Assembly (NCBI RefSeq): GCF_013368755.1
Contig: NC_049561.1
Location: 3,286,001 to 3,350,000 of the forward strand
Direction: 5' to 3'
Source: Talaromyces rugulosus
Taxonomy: Eukaryota; Ascomycota; Eurotiomycetes; Eurotiales; Trichocomaceae
Length of the DNA stretch: 64,000 bases
The position numbers and the translations under genes were made by a program. Below, piece by piece: positions 24,267 through 34,548 of the stretch. A model generated the notes under the pieces. The model was not told where the DNA came from. It saw nothing but the letters and a program-made list of their open reading frames with translations, and searched no databases. Position 1 is the stretch's first letter. Each line of letters begins with the position of its first letter.

Positions 24267-26110
24267 TTAAGCCCCAGAACTTTCATCCCCTGCAGCCTGC
24301 CAATCTCTATTAACTTGCCGCGCTGATGTCGCCAGCAAGCTTTCTTCCTCGGCCTCTTCGGCGTCTTCGTCAAGCTGGCGCTCATTTAATTTCGGTGTGC
24401 GAACCAGTGCAATCACAGCAACCACCAAGTAAAGACCTAAACCGTCACTAGTCAGTCGATATGTCTTGAAGTCGAGAAAATGTCTGATTCTTACCTAGAA
24501 ACACAAACTGGGCCCAGAAAAACACAACACCAAAAAACGGGAAATTCAAGGTCACACGGTTCAAGAACGTACTGACGACGCTAGGTGTGCATATAGCCTT
24601 GGCAGCTGGATTGTCAGCAATCTCGGAGCAGGCCTTGATAAGATCTTTATCGTGTGAACAGTCCGGCTGTGCAGTCAAATACGACGTCGCAGGCTGCTTG
24701 TCGCAAAACGTCTGGGGACCAAAAGTTGCGTACTGCGGGGCTACAATCATCGCGATGGAGTAGTTTAGAGCCAGTGTGATCATTGTTAGCATTGCAGTTG
24801 CCAGGAGCAGCGCCTGCGGCGAAGTATGGGCCTTGCGAATCTGGAAGATCTTGATCCAAAAGACTCGGATTCCAACGGCTGCGATGCCGACAACAGAGCC
24901 GGTGAAGAAGAGCAGCACGAGGAATGTAAATAGCGCGTAGTCGACCGGAAAGACCTTTGCGGCGCGGACAAAGGCCCAATTCGCGGGGTTGAAGAGATTG
25001 ATATGCCCTAAGATGTAGCCGCAGCTGCGTTTGCAAACCGAGTTGCTGGCCTTGTCTATTGCCGTGAGAAGCATCGAAACCCAGACAACGAGGGTGGTGA
25101 GCAAGAGCAAAACGCCGCTGATGCGTTTGAATGGGCGCAAGGCTGCCCCGGCTTTGTGCCAGGCTCGTACGAACCAAGTTTGCCTCGCGTCTTCGGTTTC
25201 CTCGATGAGTCGCTGCCTTCGGATAAGGGTTCTTTCCTCTCGCACCAAGACATCTAGCTCTCTACGGTCTTTGGAAGAGAGCTGGTCTGGATCGCCGCCA
25301 CATCGGGCGTCTAATTGACGTTGGCGTTCGCGGTTGGCTTCGAGTCGCGAAGAAGCACTGGACCCCATGCCCGGACTCAGGATGGATGGCGCAGTCTTGA
25401 TCAAAGAGACGTGGAACAATGCCATCCCGGTCGATGTGTAGATGACATACAGAAACGTCCCAATCGTGATTAAAAATCCAAGTGCGAATGCAAGCGTTCT
25501 TTCTCCATCTATACTTTTTTTAGTATGGTCTGGGATTTAATACAAACAAGAAATACTCACGGTTCTCCATCAGTAATCTGCGGAAGTATTCGAGATCTCG
25601 CTCCGACCCAGACGATGTGGGCACAAAAAGGCCAATAAGGAACAAAAGGATTGCAAATACCAAGAACCCTATTGTATATTTGAAAGCAGCCCAGATGCGC
25701 TTGCCGGGCGTTTGTTCGCCCTCTTGTGTGGCAACCTCGTCATATTCCTCGTACCAGAAATAGGCAAATGGAATCACTAGTAAGCAAAGAACCGTATCTA
25801 GGCCATAGAGCAGATAATACACTGCCTTGAGCGAGGTGAGTATATTATCCACTGCTTCTTGAGAAGCCCAGCTCTTGCGTTGACCGAGTTTAGATGAGTT
25901 TGTCGATGAGACGAGAGCGACATCCACCGGTTGCAGGAGAACAGTGGCGAGGAGAGACGTGATGGTAATGATACAGACGAATACTACAAAGCGCGAGCTC
26001 TCTCTAGGAGACTTGTAAATGTAGATAAAAATTGATGCCACTCCAAGCAAGATTGCAATCACGACGGCATACACGATCCATATCAGGGAGGATAGTAGCA
26101 CGCCCGCCAT
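24267..26110 (-). CDS. LMBD1-family lysosomal/vacuolar cobalamin transporter
   Basis: Multipass membrane protein of the LMBR1-like family (LMBRD1), annotated in fungi as probable lysosomal cobalamin transporter. Exons 26110..25561, 25508..24495, 24436..24267; 577 aa. The start is the ATG at 26110 ([16 protein letters not shown]); the open frame runs further upstream, but only from a TTG. About nine TM segments: TM1 about 5-28; TM2 [20 protein letters not shown], followed by the family motif [11 protein letters not shown]3 with [18 protein letters not shown], then [13 protein letters not shown]4 before [10 protein letters not shown] charged cytosolic loop with [10 protein letters not shown] follows; [29 protein letters not shown] and the final [21 protein letters not shown] helix come next. 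The acidic tail carries EESLLA. Whether fungi use it for cobalamin is doubtful, as most do not use B12. Confidence 0.9.
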
Positions 26111-26552
26111 GCCTGTTACTAGCTCGAACAAGGGCCTAACAAAAGCGGAATATCGGCTTGATGTTTATCAACTCATGAATGATGTTGAAGGAAACCATCA
26201 ATGCGACCAGCGAAACCTGTTAAACCGATGATTCGGAGTCTCAGAGCTGGTGTGTTTTGTTCATGTTCGCGACGGCGATGGAGTTTGATGTTAGAAGTGG
26301 AGCGGGCCGATTACGTAGGTACGGCGGGCTACAGCTGCACGCTGCCAATCTCCCGTCGTATTATTAGCAGCGACATCACTAGTGACGGAGTCGGAGATTA
26401 GATTTAGTAGAGTCAATATACTTGATGTATTTATTCAATCTATTTTTCAATCCAAGTAGGCTATTATCTGGTAGTTGTACTTATTACTAAGAAGAAACCG
26501 GTGTTTCTATTATACGAATTAATATTCATTGATACTTCATGTATTGCTTGTA
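26111..26552. other. Intergenic, LMBD1 gene 5' side / APH gene 3' side
   Basis: 442 nt holding the promoter of the LMBD1 gene and the 3' flank of the phosphotransferase gene (both on the minus strand). AT-rich from about 26400. No gene is seen. Confidence 0.4.
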
Positions 26553-27494
26553 TTAGTTTCCATCAGCTCGCTCTTGGAGAATCTTCAATGCTCTGTCGTT
26601 CAAATTGTCGTTCAAATGGGGGTATCTAGATAAAGACCAATAATCCAGCCAAAATTCACGAGCAGAACTGTAATCGGGCATGTATTTTTGCAGCAAAGTT
26701 TTCCACTCTTTATCTTCTTCACCTAAGCCAATACCAGCAGAAGTAAACTCCCACCAAACAGGAAAATAGCCGGAAGATTCCCAGTCGATTATTCCAGTAA
26801 GATGCCCGTCTTCAATCATAACGTTCACGTTTGTTAAGTCACAATGCGTGAATGTATAAGGCGCAGCAGCTGGCATGCGTTCCCGAAGTCGTCGTCGAGC
26901 GTCTTCTGGGACTTTGCTCAATGCTTCCTCCATGTCAGCCCAGAGTTCATCATCCGATAAAAATGGGCCATGTGGAAGTCCATATCCGATTGGGAAAAGA
27001 AATGCAGAATAAATCGGTTGATCTTGAAGACTCTGCATCTTCGGGGAGCACAATTTGCGAAGTTGATTCAAATATTCAGCTGTTTCTTTCGCAACGCGTT
27101 CCTTCTCTTCCAACGACATACTCGACCAAAGAGTGTTAAGAGGCTGCCCACGTATGCGTTTCATCAATATGAATTGACGCCCATCTTCTACCCAGTCTTC
27201 AACCAAGTGAGGTACAGGAATAGAAGACTCGTTTTCGATGAATCGCAGATTCAAAGCATCGAAGTTTGGAGGTGCACTGGATCGCTCTTTCAAAATCAAG
27301 TTGGACCCTAGAGACCAAACTCCACGATCACTCACTCCATAAATGATCTTTACGTGGCTTTCGTAGCGACAACCGTCTTGACGTTCAGGAGTCCAGCTAC
27401 AAGCAGAGCAAGGCTTTATATGTTCCATGTCAACGAAGAGCAGTTGATCACAAGAAGTGCGGTATTTAATGTTTGATGTATATGATAATATCAT
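26553..27494 (-). CDS. Aminoglycoside-phosphotransferase-fold (APH) kinase-like protein
   Basis: Cytosolic phosphotransferase with the APH/choline-kinase fold, common in fungal genomes with unknown substrate. Intronless; 313 aa from the first in-frame ATG at 27494, or 291 aa from the ATG at 27428 (MEHIKPCSACSW). Frame is open upstream, but only from a GTG. Visible: an N-lobe with VWSLGSNLILKERSS; FILMKRIRGQPLNTLW (hinge region); the catalytic loop FTHCDLTNVNVMIEDGHLTG with Brenner HxDxxxxN motif; IIDWESSGYFPVWWEF (metal-binding Asp). CSACSWTPERQ near the start resembles a Cys-rich extension seen in some fungal members. The gene is isolated between an AT-rich gap and CFT1, and its sequence is more AT-rich than its neighbours. 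Confidence 0.88.
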   Translation of the reverse strand: MILSYTSNIKYRTSCDQLLFVDMEHIKPCSACSWTPERQDGCRYESHVKIIYGVSDRGVWSLGSNLILKERSSAPPNFDALNLRFIENESSIPVPHLVEDWVEDGRQFILMKRIRGQPLNTLWSSMSLEEKERVAKETAEYLNQLRKLCSPKMQSLQDQPIYSAFLFPIGYGLPHGPFLSDDELWADMEEALSKVPEDARRRLRERMPAAAPYTFTHCDLTNVNVMIEDGHLTGIIDWESSGYFPVWWEFTSAGIGLGEEDKEWKTLLQKYMPDYSSAREFWLDYWSLSRYPHLNDNLNDRALKILQERADGN

Positions 27495-28237
27495 AGAAGA
27501 AACTTTCCTGAAGCAATCAATAATGTTGGCCTGAGAACTTGCTGCTCTGTGACACCAACAGTATGCCACTAGCTACTTGTGGCTTAGATTGGAATTACAA
27601 AATGAGATAAGTCAACCGTGCAACATAGTTATAATAATGTACGTAAAGTCATGGTAGTAGTTATTTTAAAATTTAGTAAATGCTCATCCACTCCTCCATA
27701 GACTGTGCTGAAGTTAATATTAAAAATTAAATTATTCATCCACTAAATTCATCAATTGATATATAGTTAATCTGTGTAACGCGTATTGACAGTGATGATT
27801 TGTTCCTTGTCCTGATATTTCGTATGGACCTCAGGTATCCACTATAACCTATAGATACTCCTGCTGAAATATTTAACACAATTCATGGTGTTGTGTAGAT
27901 ACAGGGTTCTCGCTGTCGATCGATGTTGATACGCGTGCACGTGACCCATTAGCGCAATTATGCTCCCGACTTCTTACTGGCTGCGAGGCCCAATTATTTC
28001 ACCACAAAGACAACAAGCATTGAACGATCTCGATTCTCAGATATTTAATCTGCTTCTCGAACCTGGGCTGTTCTTTCGAGATACTGAGGACGCATACATT
28101 GCTCCCCACGGAACAGACTTTTCGCCATCCTGGTGCAGGCTTCAATCATGCTCGATACACTCTAGGACAGGAAAGTTTCAATATTTCTTTCCCCTGACAA
28201 AGGTCATATTCTTTTGGCATTCGCTCAAGATCCAAGA
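27495..28237. other. Divergent promoter, APH gene / CFT1
   Basis: 743 nt between divergent starts, strongly AT-rich at 27600-27800. An ORF at 27960-28325 overlaps the CFT1 start in another frame and has no family features. No other gene is seen. Confidence 0.45.
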
Positions 28238-31200
28238 ATGCAATGCTATACAGAGATTCTGCCTCCTTCGGGAGTTTCACACGCCGTCTCAGCCCGGTTC
28301 ACCTCGGCGGCCGCTAATAATTTAATAGTCGTCAAGACATCTCTTCTCCAGATATTTGATCTGACCACTGAAACTAATTCAGACGGTGCTAAGCCATCGG
28401 CTGAAAATGGAACGCCAAAGCTGGACTTGCTAGCCGAGTATGAACTCTACGGGACCGTGGTCGACATTGCCCCAGTCAAAATACTCAATTCCAGAAGTGG
28501 AGGAGAAGCTCTTTTGTTGGCTTTCCGGAATGCGAAGCTTAGTTTGATTGAATGGAACCCTCAAACACACGGGATAGTGACTGTTTCAATCCATTACTAT
28601 GAAAAAGAGGACATCAACCAGAGCCCGTGGGTGGCCGACTTGGGCGACTGTGGCAGTCATCTCACTGTTGATCCAGGTAGCCGGTGTGCTTTGTTGAACT
28701 TTGGGATACGGAACCTTGCGGTTGTTCCATTCCACCAAGCGGGTGATGACCTAGTCATGGACGACTATGACCCAGACCTGGATGGTGGCCTTGACAAGGA
28801 GATGCAGGACGTCTCACCCTCAGAAAGCAAGACAGAGAAGCAGAACACCCTGACTTACCAAACTCCCTATTCGGCCTCCTTTGTTTTGCCCTTGACTGCA
28901 CTGGATCCCGCATTGCTCCATCCGATTAGTCTCACATTCCTGCACGAGTACAGAGAGCCTACTTTTGGTATTCTATACTCCCAGGTAGCAACATCGGCAG
29001 CTCTATTTCACGAACGCAAGGATGTCGTCGTGTATTCTGTATTCACGCTAGATCTAGAACAACGAGCATCCACATCTCTCCTGTCTGTCACCAAGCTGCC
29101 CAGCGACCTATTCTCCGTAGTGGCTCTTCCACCACCCGTTGGTGGTGCCCTGCTCATTGGCTCGAACGAGTTGATTCATGTCGACCAATCCGGAAAGTCC
29201 AATGCCGTTGGCGTCAATGAATTTGCAAAGCAAATCTCAGCATACCCCATGGCTGATCAATCTGATTTGGCTCTCCGTCTGGAAGGCTGCATAGTGGAAG
29301 TTCTCGACAGTCGATCGGGCGATATGCTGCTTGTCCTGTCGACTGGTGAACTAGCTTTGCTCCATTTTCGATTGGATGGAAGATCAGTCTCCGGGCTTAC
29401 GGTGCGCCTTGTACCCAGGTCGGAAGTTGGAAACGAGGTTATGAATGCTACCGCTTCATCTTCTGCTGTCCTGAGTCCCGGGAGGATATTTATCGGAAGT
29501 GAAGACGCTGACTCGGTTCTTGTTGACTATCACAATGCATCTTTCGCCTCTAAAAAAGGCCAAGAACACGATGTTGATGGATTATATGGGAACTCGGAGG
29601 ATAATAACGACGACGACAACGACGACATTTATGAAGACGATCTGTACTCCTCGGCTCCAAAGGATACCTCAAATACACGCCCTTTGAATGGTTCTTCCAC
29701 AGGAGGCTATTCATTTGAAGTTGTGGATAGATTAGCCAGTATTGGCCCCATACGGTCGGTCGATCTAGGAAAGTCATCTGATCGAAATATCCCTTCTGGG
29801 GATGTATCAACGCGTGCTTCGGGTATCCTAGAGCTTGCTGCCGCTTACGGATTAGGCGAAAACGGTGGCGTTGCGATATTACAACGCGAGCTTGACTTTA
29901 AAGTTGTGTCTAGTTTTGAGAGCGAAAGCATCGATTATGTCTGGACGGCCACTGTTAATACCACAGAGTCGAAGAACTCAGGCGAAACGTCACCAGCCAA
30001 GACGTACGCTCTGGTGGCACGATCGAAACCAACCGGGAACGAAGAGTTGCTTGTTTATAATGTCAATGACGGGGGCTTCGAGCAACTGAATGCTCCGGAT
30101 GTCAACCCTAACGAAGACTATACCATCGAAATTGGCACTCTCTCGGATAATAGCCGCGTGGTACAGGTGCTAAGGGGCGAAGTGAGAAGTTATGATGCTG
30201 GTAGGACAACCTTTCTTTTTTGAAAAGCGCACGCCCGATATTAACGTTTATTCAGATCTCGGACTTGCCCAAATCTACCCTGTATGGGATGAAGATGAGG
30301 GCGATGAGCGCTTTGCAGTGAGCGCCAGCTTTGCAGATCCATATCTGCTCATTTTCAGGGATGATTCGTCATTGTTACTTCTTCAGTCAGACGAGAGCGG
30401 TGATTTGGATTTGTTGAGTGACAATGAAGCTCTTTCATCTCAGACCTGGCTGTGTGGGTGTCTATATACGGATAAAAATGGCGTTTTCGCTGGAAACACT
30501 GAAAAAATAACTTATTTGTTTTTGTTGAGCGTCGAAGGAAAATTATTCGTCAGTTGTGACTTTTTTCTCTAACATGGACTATCGCTGACATTCGATTCAG
30601 GTGTTTCGGCTTCCCGATATGAAACTCATATCTGCGGTTGAGGATGTTGACTTTTTCCCTTTGATTCTCTCAAATGAGCCATCTACTAAAAGACAGACTT
30701 CTCGAGGGAAAATCACGGAGCTTTTGGTGGCTGACCTTGGAGAATTGCCATGGACGTCGCCATATTTAATTGTTTGTTTGGCTGGCTCTAAATTGGATGA
30801 CTACCTCGCTAACCTATAAATAGTTACGAACTGACACCGATGATCTCATTATGTACAAACCATACCGAAACAACGGCTCGGAAGATGAAAAAGAACGTAG
30901 CTTGAAATATATCAAGCAAACCAATCACGCCCTCCCTCGAGGATCCTCCGAATTTGACGGTCAGCAACGAGCAATGACTCTTCGGCGGTTGTCCGACGTT
31001 GGCGGACTCGCTACAGTCTTTATGCCAGGATTATCTCCAAGCTTCATCGTGCGGACGACAAAATGTTCACCTCACGTTCTCAATGTCCGCAGTGAATTTG
31101 TTTGCGGCCTGGGCGCTTTAAGCACCAGTGGATGCGAAAACGGGCTAATCTATGTGGATGATCAGGTATTTTCTGATGACAGCTATAATTTTAAACCCGT

Positions 31201-32818
31201 GAAACTAAAACGAGATTTTAGAATGTCGTGCGAAGTTGCCAGTTGCCGGATGGTATCAAACTCGACATCCCCTGGCCGCTTCGCAGAATCCCCTTAGGCG
31301 AACAGGTCGACCATTTGACTTATTCTTCGGCTTCAGGAACATATGTGTTGGCAACAAGCCGTGAAGAAAGCTTTAAGCTGCCCGATGACGACGAACTTCA
31401 TCCCGAGTGGCGCAATGAAGGTACTCTTCCCTGGTCTGAGACTTTGTCATACTGTAACTGACACCACAATAGCAACGTCTTTTCTCCCGCAGGTTGTCCA
31501 AGGATCGATCAAATTGCTCCACCCAAAGTCTTGGAGTATCATTGACAGGTGAGTTCAGGAGACAGATATCTTCCCTCGCATCTAGTATGCGCTGATAGGT
31601 TCATAGCTATGGATTCGGTGTATCCGAGCACATTACTGCTTTAGAGAACATCAACATGGAAATCTCAGAACAGACCCATGAGCGCAAGGACGTGATTGTA
31701 GTCGGAACCACATTTGCCAAGGGCGAAGACATTGCATCTCGAGGAAACATTTACGTTTTCGACGTCATCGACGTTGTCCCGGACCCAGAACGACCAGAAA
31801 CAAACCTTCAGTTGAAGCTAATCGGAAAGGAGTCTATCAAAGGAACCATCACGGCGCTGTCGGGAATCGGAGGGCAAGGCTTTTTGATCGCGTCTCAGGG
31901 ACAAAAGTGTATGGTGCGAGGACTAAAGGATGACGGGAGTCTTCTCCCTGTTGCATTTATTGATGTGCAATGCTATGTGAGCGTTATCAAGGAGCTGAAG
32001 GGGACTGGGATGTGCCTGATCGGAGACGCGCTCAAAGGTTTATGGTTCGCGGGCTACTCGGTATGAAATTTCTCACCTGTGCTGCTAATATTATTGGGAC
32101 GAAGCGAACTGATCTGTTTCGAAATACAGGAAGAGCCCTATAAGATGGCTTTATTCGGCAAGGACGTGGACGAATTGGAAGTTGTGACGGCCGAGTTTTT
32201 GCCTCATGGCAAGAAGCTCTATATTCTTGTTGCAGACAGCGACTGCAATCTCCATGTTCTCCAGTATGATCCGGAAGGTAAGGAAGTCTAGTGCACTTTC
32301 ACTGGATGTATATGTGCTGATTTTATCTCTGGACAGACCCAAAATCATCGAATGGCGACCGGCTCTTGAATCGGTGCAAGTTCCACATGGGTCATTTCGC
32401 CCAAACGCTTACCCTGCTACCCCGTACACTACCCTCTCCCGAGTCAGCAGACGTAGAGCCGGATGAGATGGACGTGGATGGCGACGTGCCGCTGCATCAA
32501 GCCATACTTACCACACAGACAGGCTCACTAGCTCTAGTGACGAGTCTGTCCGAAGACTCGTATCGGCGTCTCTCAGCATTGCAATCCCAATTGAGCAATA
32601 CACTCGAGCACCCTTGCGGCCTGAACCCTCGCGCATACCGAGCTGTCGAGAGCGATGGGATTGGAGGACGAGGCATGATTGACGGCAAGTTGCTCATGCG
32701 ATGGCTGGAATTGAGTCGGACACGGCAGTTGGAGATTGCCGGCCGAGTGGGTGCCGATGAATGGGAGATTCGCTCAGATTTGGAGAGTGTTAGTGATGCT
32801 GGATTGGGGTATTTATAG
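28238..32818 (+). CDS. cft1: CFT1/CPSF160, cleavage and polyadenylation factor scaffold
   Basis: Largest subunit of the polymerase module of CPF/CPSF, a three-beta-propeller scaffold for pre-mRNA 3'-end processing. Nine exons: 28238..30200, 30256..30548, 30601..30771, 30824..31165, 31222..31420, 31473..31548, 31607..32060, 32130..32277, 32337..32818; every phase closes to 1375 aa. The N terminus [19 protein letters not shown], with [14 protein letters not shown], is the family signature. The MMS1-like N-terminal propeller includes [20 protein letters not shown] and GCGS-type turns; an acidic [11 protein letters not shown] run lies near residue 465. The CPSF_A region is in the C-terminal part ([44 protein letters not shown]). 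Seven of eight introns sit in the last 55 percent of the gene. Confidence 0.97.
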
Positions 32819-32963
32819 ATGGGTAATTGAATTGTTTGGTTATGGATTTTTTTAATAGTAGTAATCATCAATTGATGCTGTATATACGGAAGTAAGGCTA
32901 CAGTCTTAAAATTTAAAAAAAAAAAAAAATCATTAATAATACACGTTCTTAAACCCAACAAGA

Positions 32964-33459
32964 TCATTTCGCACTTGCTGCCAACTCCTTGGCCTTTTTT
33001 TCCAATGCTTGCATCTCCTCTGCAGATATCAATTAGTAAAACGAAAAACTTGTTCGTATTTAGTATGATAAGAATACATACCATTCTTCAACTTCTTATT
33101 CTCCCATGTCTCCAGTTTCATCCACGTAAAGTAGATGAGTTGATATGAAAAGATTGCTCCTAGGAAGACCTTTATAAACGGGGCTCCAAAGGGACGGAAT
33201 GCGGACATCTATATTTATGTAAGATGAAACCCATTATTTGAACGATTAAAATCAGAATGCTCTTGTAAAGTAGAAGAGAGAGAAAAAGTCGGAATTTTAT
33301 AGAAAAAATTTAACTGACCCCTTCTTTGAATGAACTCGGGTTCTGCGTCTGTTGCTCGAGCCGAGATACCGACGATGTGAATGTCCTCCTTTTGATAAAA
33401 ACACGCGGTGCAAGGCGCAGGCCAGCTGCCGCCCTGAGGATATTTGAGCGTAGCGCCAT
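32964..33459 (-). CDS. Small mitochondrial single-pass membrane protein, unknown
   Basis: Exons 33459..33319, 33208..33082, 33019..32964; phases close to 107 aa. The N terminus is a strong mitochondrial presequence without acids (LRSNILRAAAGLRLAPRVF, then IKRRTFTSSVSR). After a short Gln/Pro/Ser linker comes SAFRPFGAPFIKVFLGAIF, then SYQLIYFTWMKLETWE: one hydrophobic segment at about residues 57-72, and a Lys/Glu-rich C-terminal helix (KKLKNEEMQALEKKAKELA). All three exons have good splice sites. I cannot place it in a family; an inner-membrane assembly factor or respiratory supernumerary subunit would fit. It is convergent with CFT1, with about 145 nt between stop codons. Confidence 0.78.
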
Positions 33460-34548
33460 TGTGGACACGGACTTGGTCAATCAACTTTTCTTATATGAAA
33501 TCCGGGATGGAGTATTGATGGTGGTGACGGATCATTGGGCAATTTGGGCTAGGGAATCACGTGACCCGCGCGGCAGAAGATTGCTTGCAACTTAGACGCG
33601 GTGGGGAACCCCAGAATTCGTTCAACATGCGTTTCAACTTCCTTGTTCTGCGTAATTAATCATTGTCAATTTCTCTCTGACAGCAATCATGCCAGGTCCA
33701 TCATGTCTGCAGCGCGCGGTCCGGGCGCGCATTCCCAGCTATTGCCTGGATGAGTGCATTCAGGATGGTTTTTTCAGGAATTTTCTGCGATGACCAGACT
33801 GCTATAGACGCTGCCAGAGCCCATTTCCTCGCGTCCATGTTGTTGGCCTGTAGTGCAGTGAAGCCTGCGATGCTCTGCCAGGGACATGCGCCACGCCTAG
33901 TCCGTCCCGAACAGGCTTAGCGGTGGCTGAGCACCCACCGGCCCGTGCCTGTCGCAGCCTCGCAGCCCAGCAGTGTGGCGCGTGCGCGGTTTCCCGTCTG
34001 ACTCGCTCGCAGCTGCCTCGATTCTCTTGTCTCTCCTCCGCCCTAACTTACTTTCCCCCCGTGCGATATTATTCTATCGTCGTCCAGCACAGCCCACGCC
34101 TTGTGCCATTAGGATCGAGATTCGTGGTGCCTCGTCCGTCTTGTTGATTGTCCTCTACATTGCTTGCTCGCCCCCCCTTGGCTCTGCTGCTCGACCGCGA
34201 ATCAATCAAGCCAAGTTCACCGCGTGAGGCGCGGCGCATCGCGGCCGGCCGATCCATCAACCCTCCATTAGTAGCTCGACCCGATGATATCGCCAAGCTC
34301 TGCTTTGAATTGACATCAATTGTCCTCTTTCCCTCGCGTTTGTCTGTGCACACCCTCGTTTTTCTCTTTTTCTGGCCATCCCTATGGTCTTTATCAAGCG
34401 TGAGTAATTGTTGCTTGAGCATCGTTGTTGAATCGGTAAGTTACCCCCGTCGCGTTTCTCACTTGACTTTTTCAAACCGTTCTGTGAGAAGGAAAATTTA
34501 CCCGTTTTGGTTACGGTCTGACCGTGGACAGAAACAAGGCCACCCACC
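33460..34548. other. Long intergenic region / 5' leader of the bromodomain AAA gene
   Basis: 1089 nt with no supported gene. The right part (33920-34548) is CT-rich and contains several overlapping open frames on the plus strand that begin at non-ATG or weak starts and have no family features. Likely promoter of the 107-aa gene on the left and a long leader of the AAA ATPase gene on the right. Confidence 0.45.

Noticed and set aside
27960..28325. ATG-started 121-codon ORF at the CFT1 start
   Set aside because: Overlaps the CFT1 N terminus in another frame; the CFT1 signature at 28238 settles the real gene.
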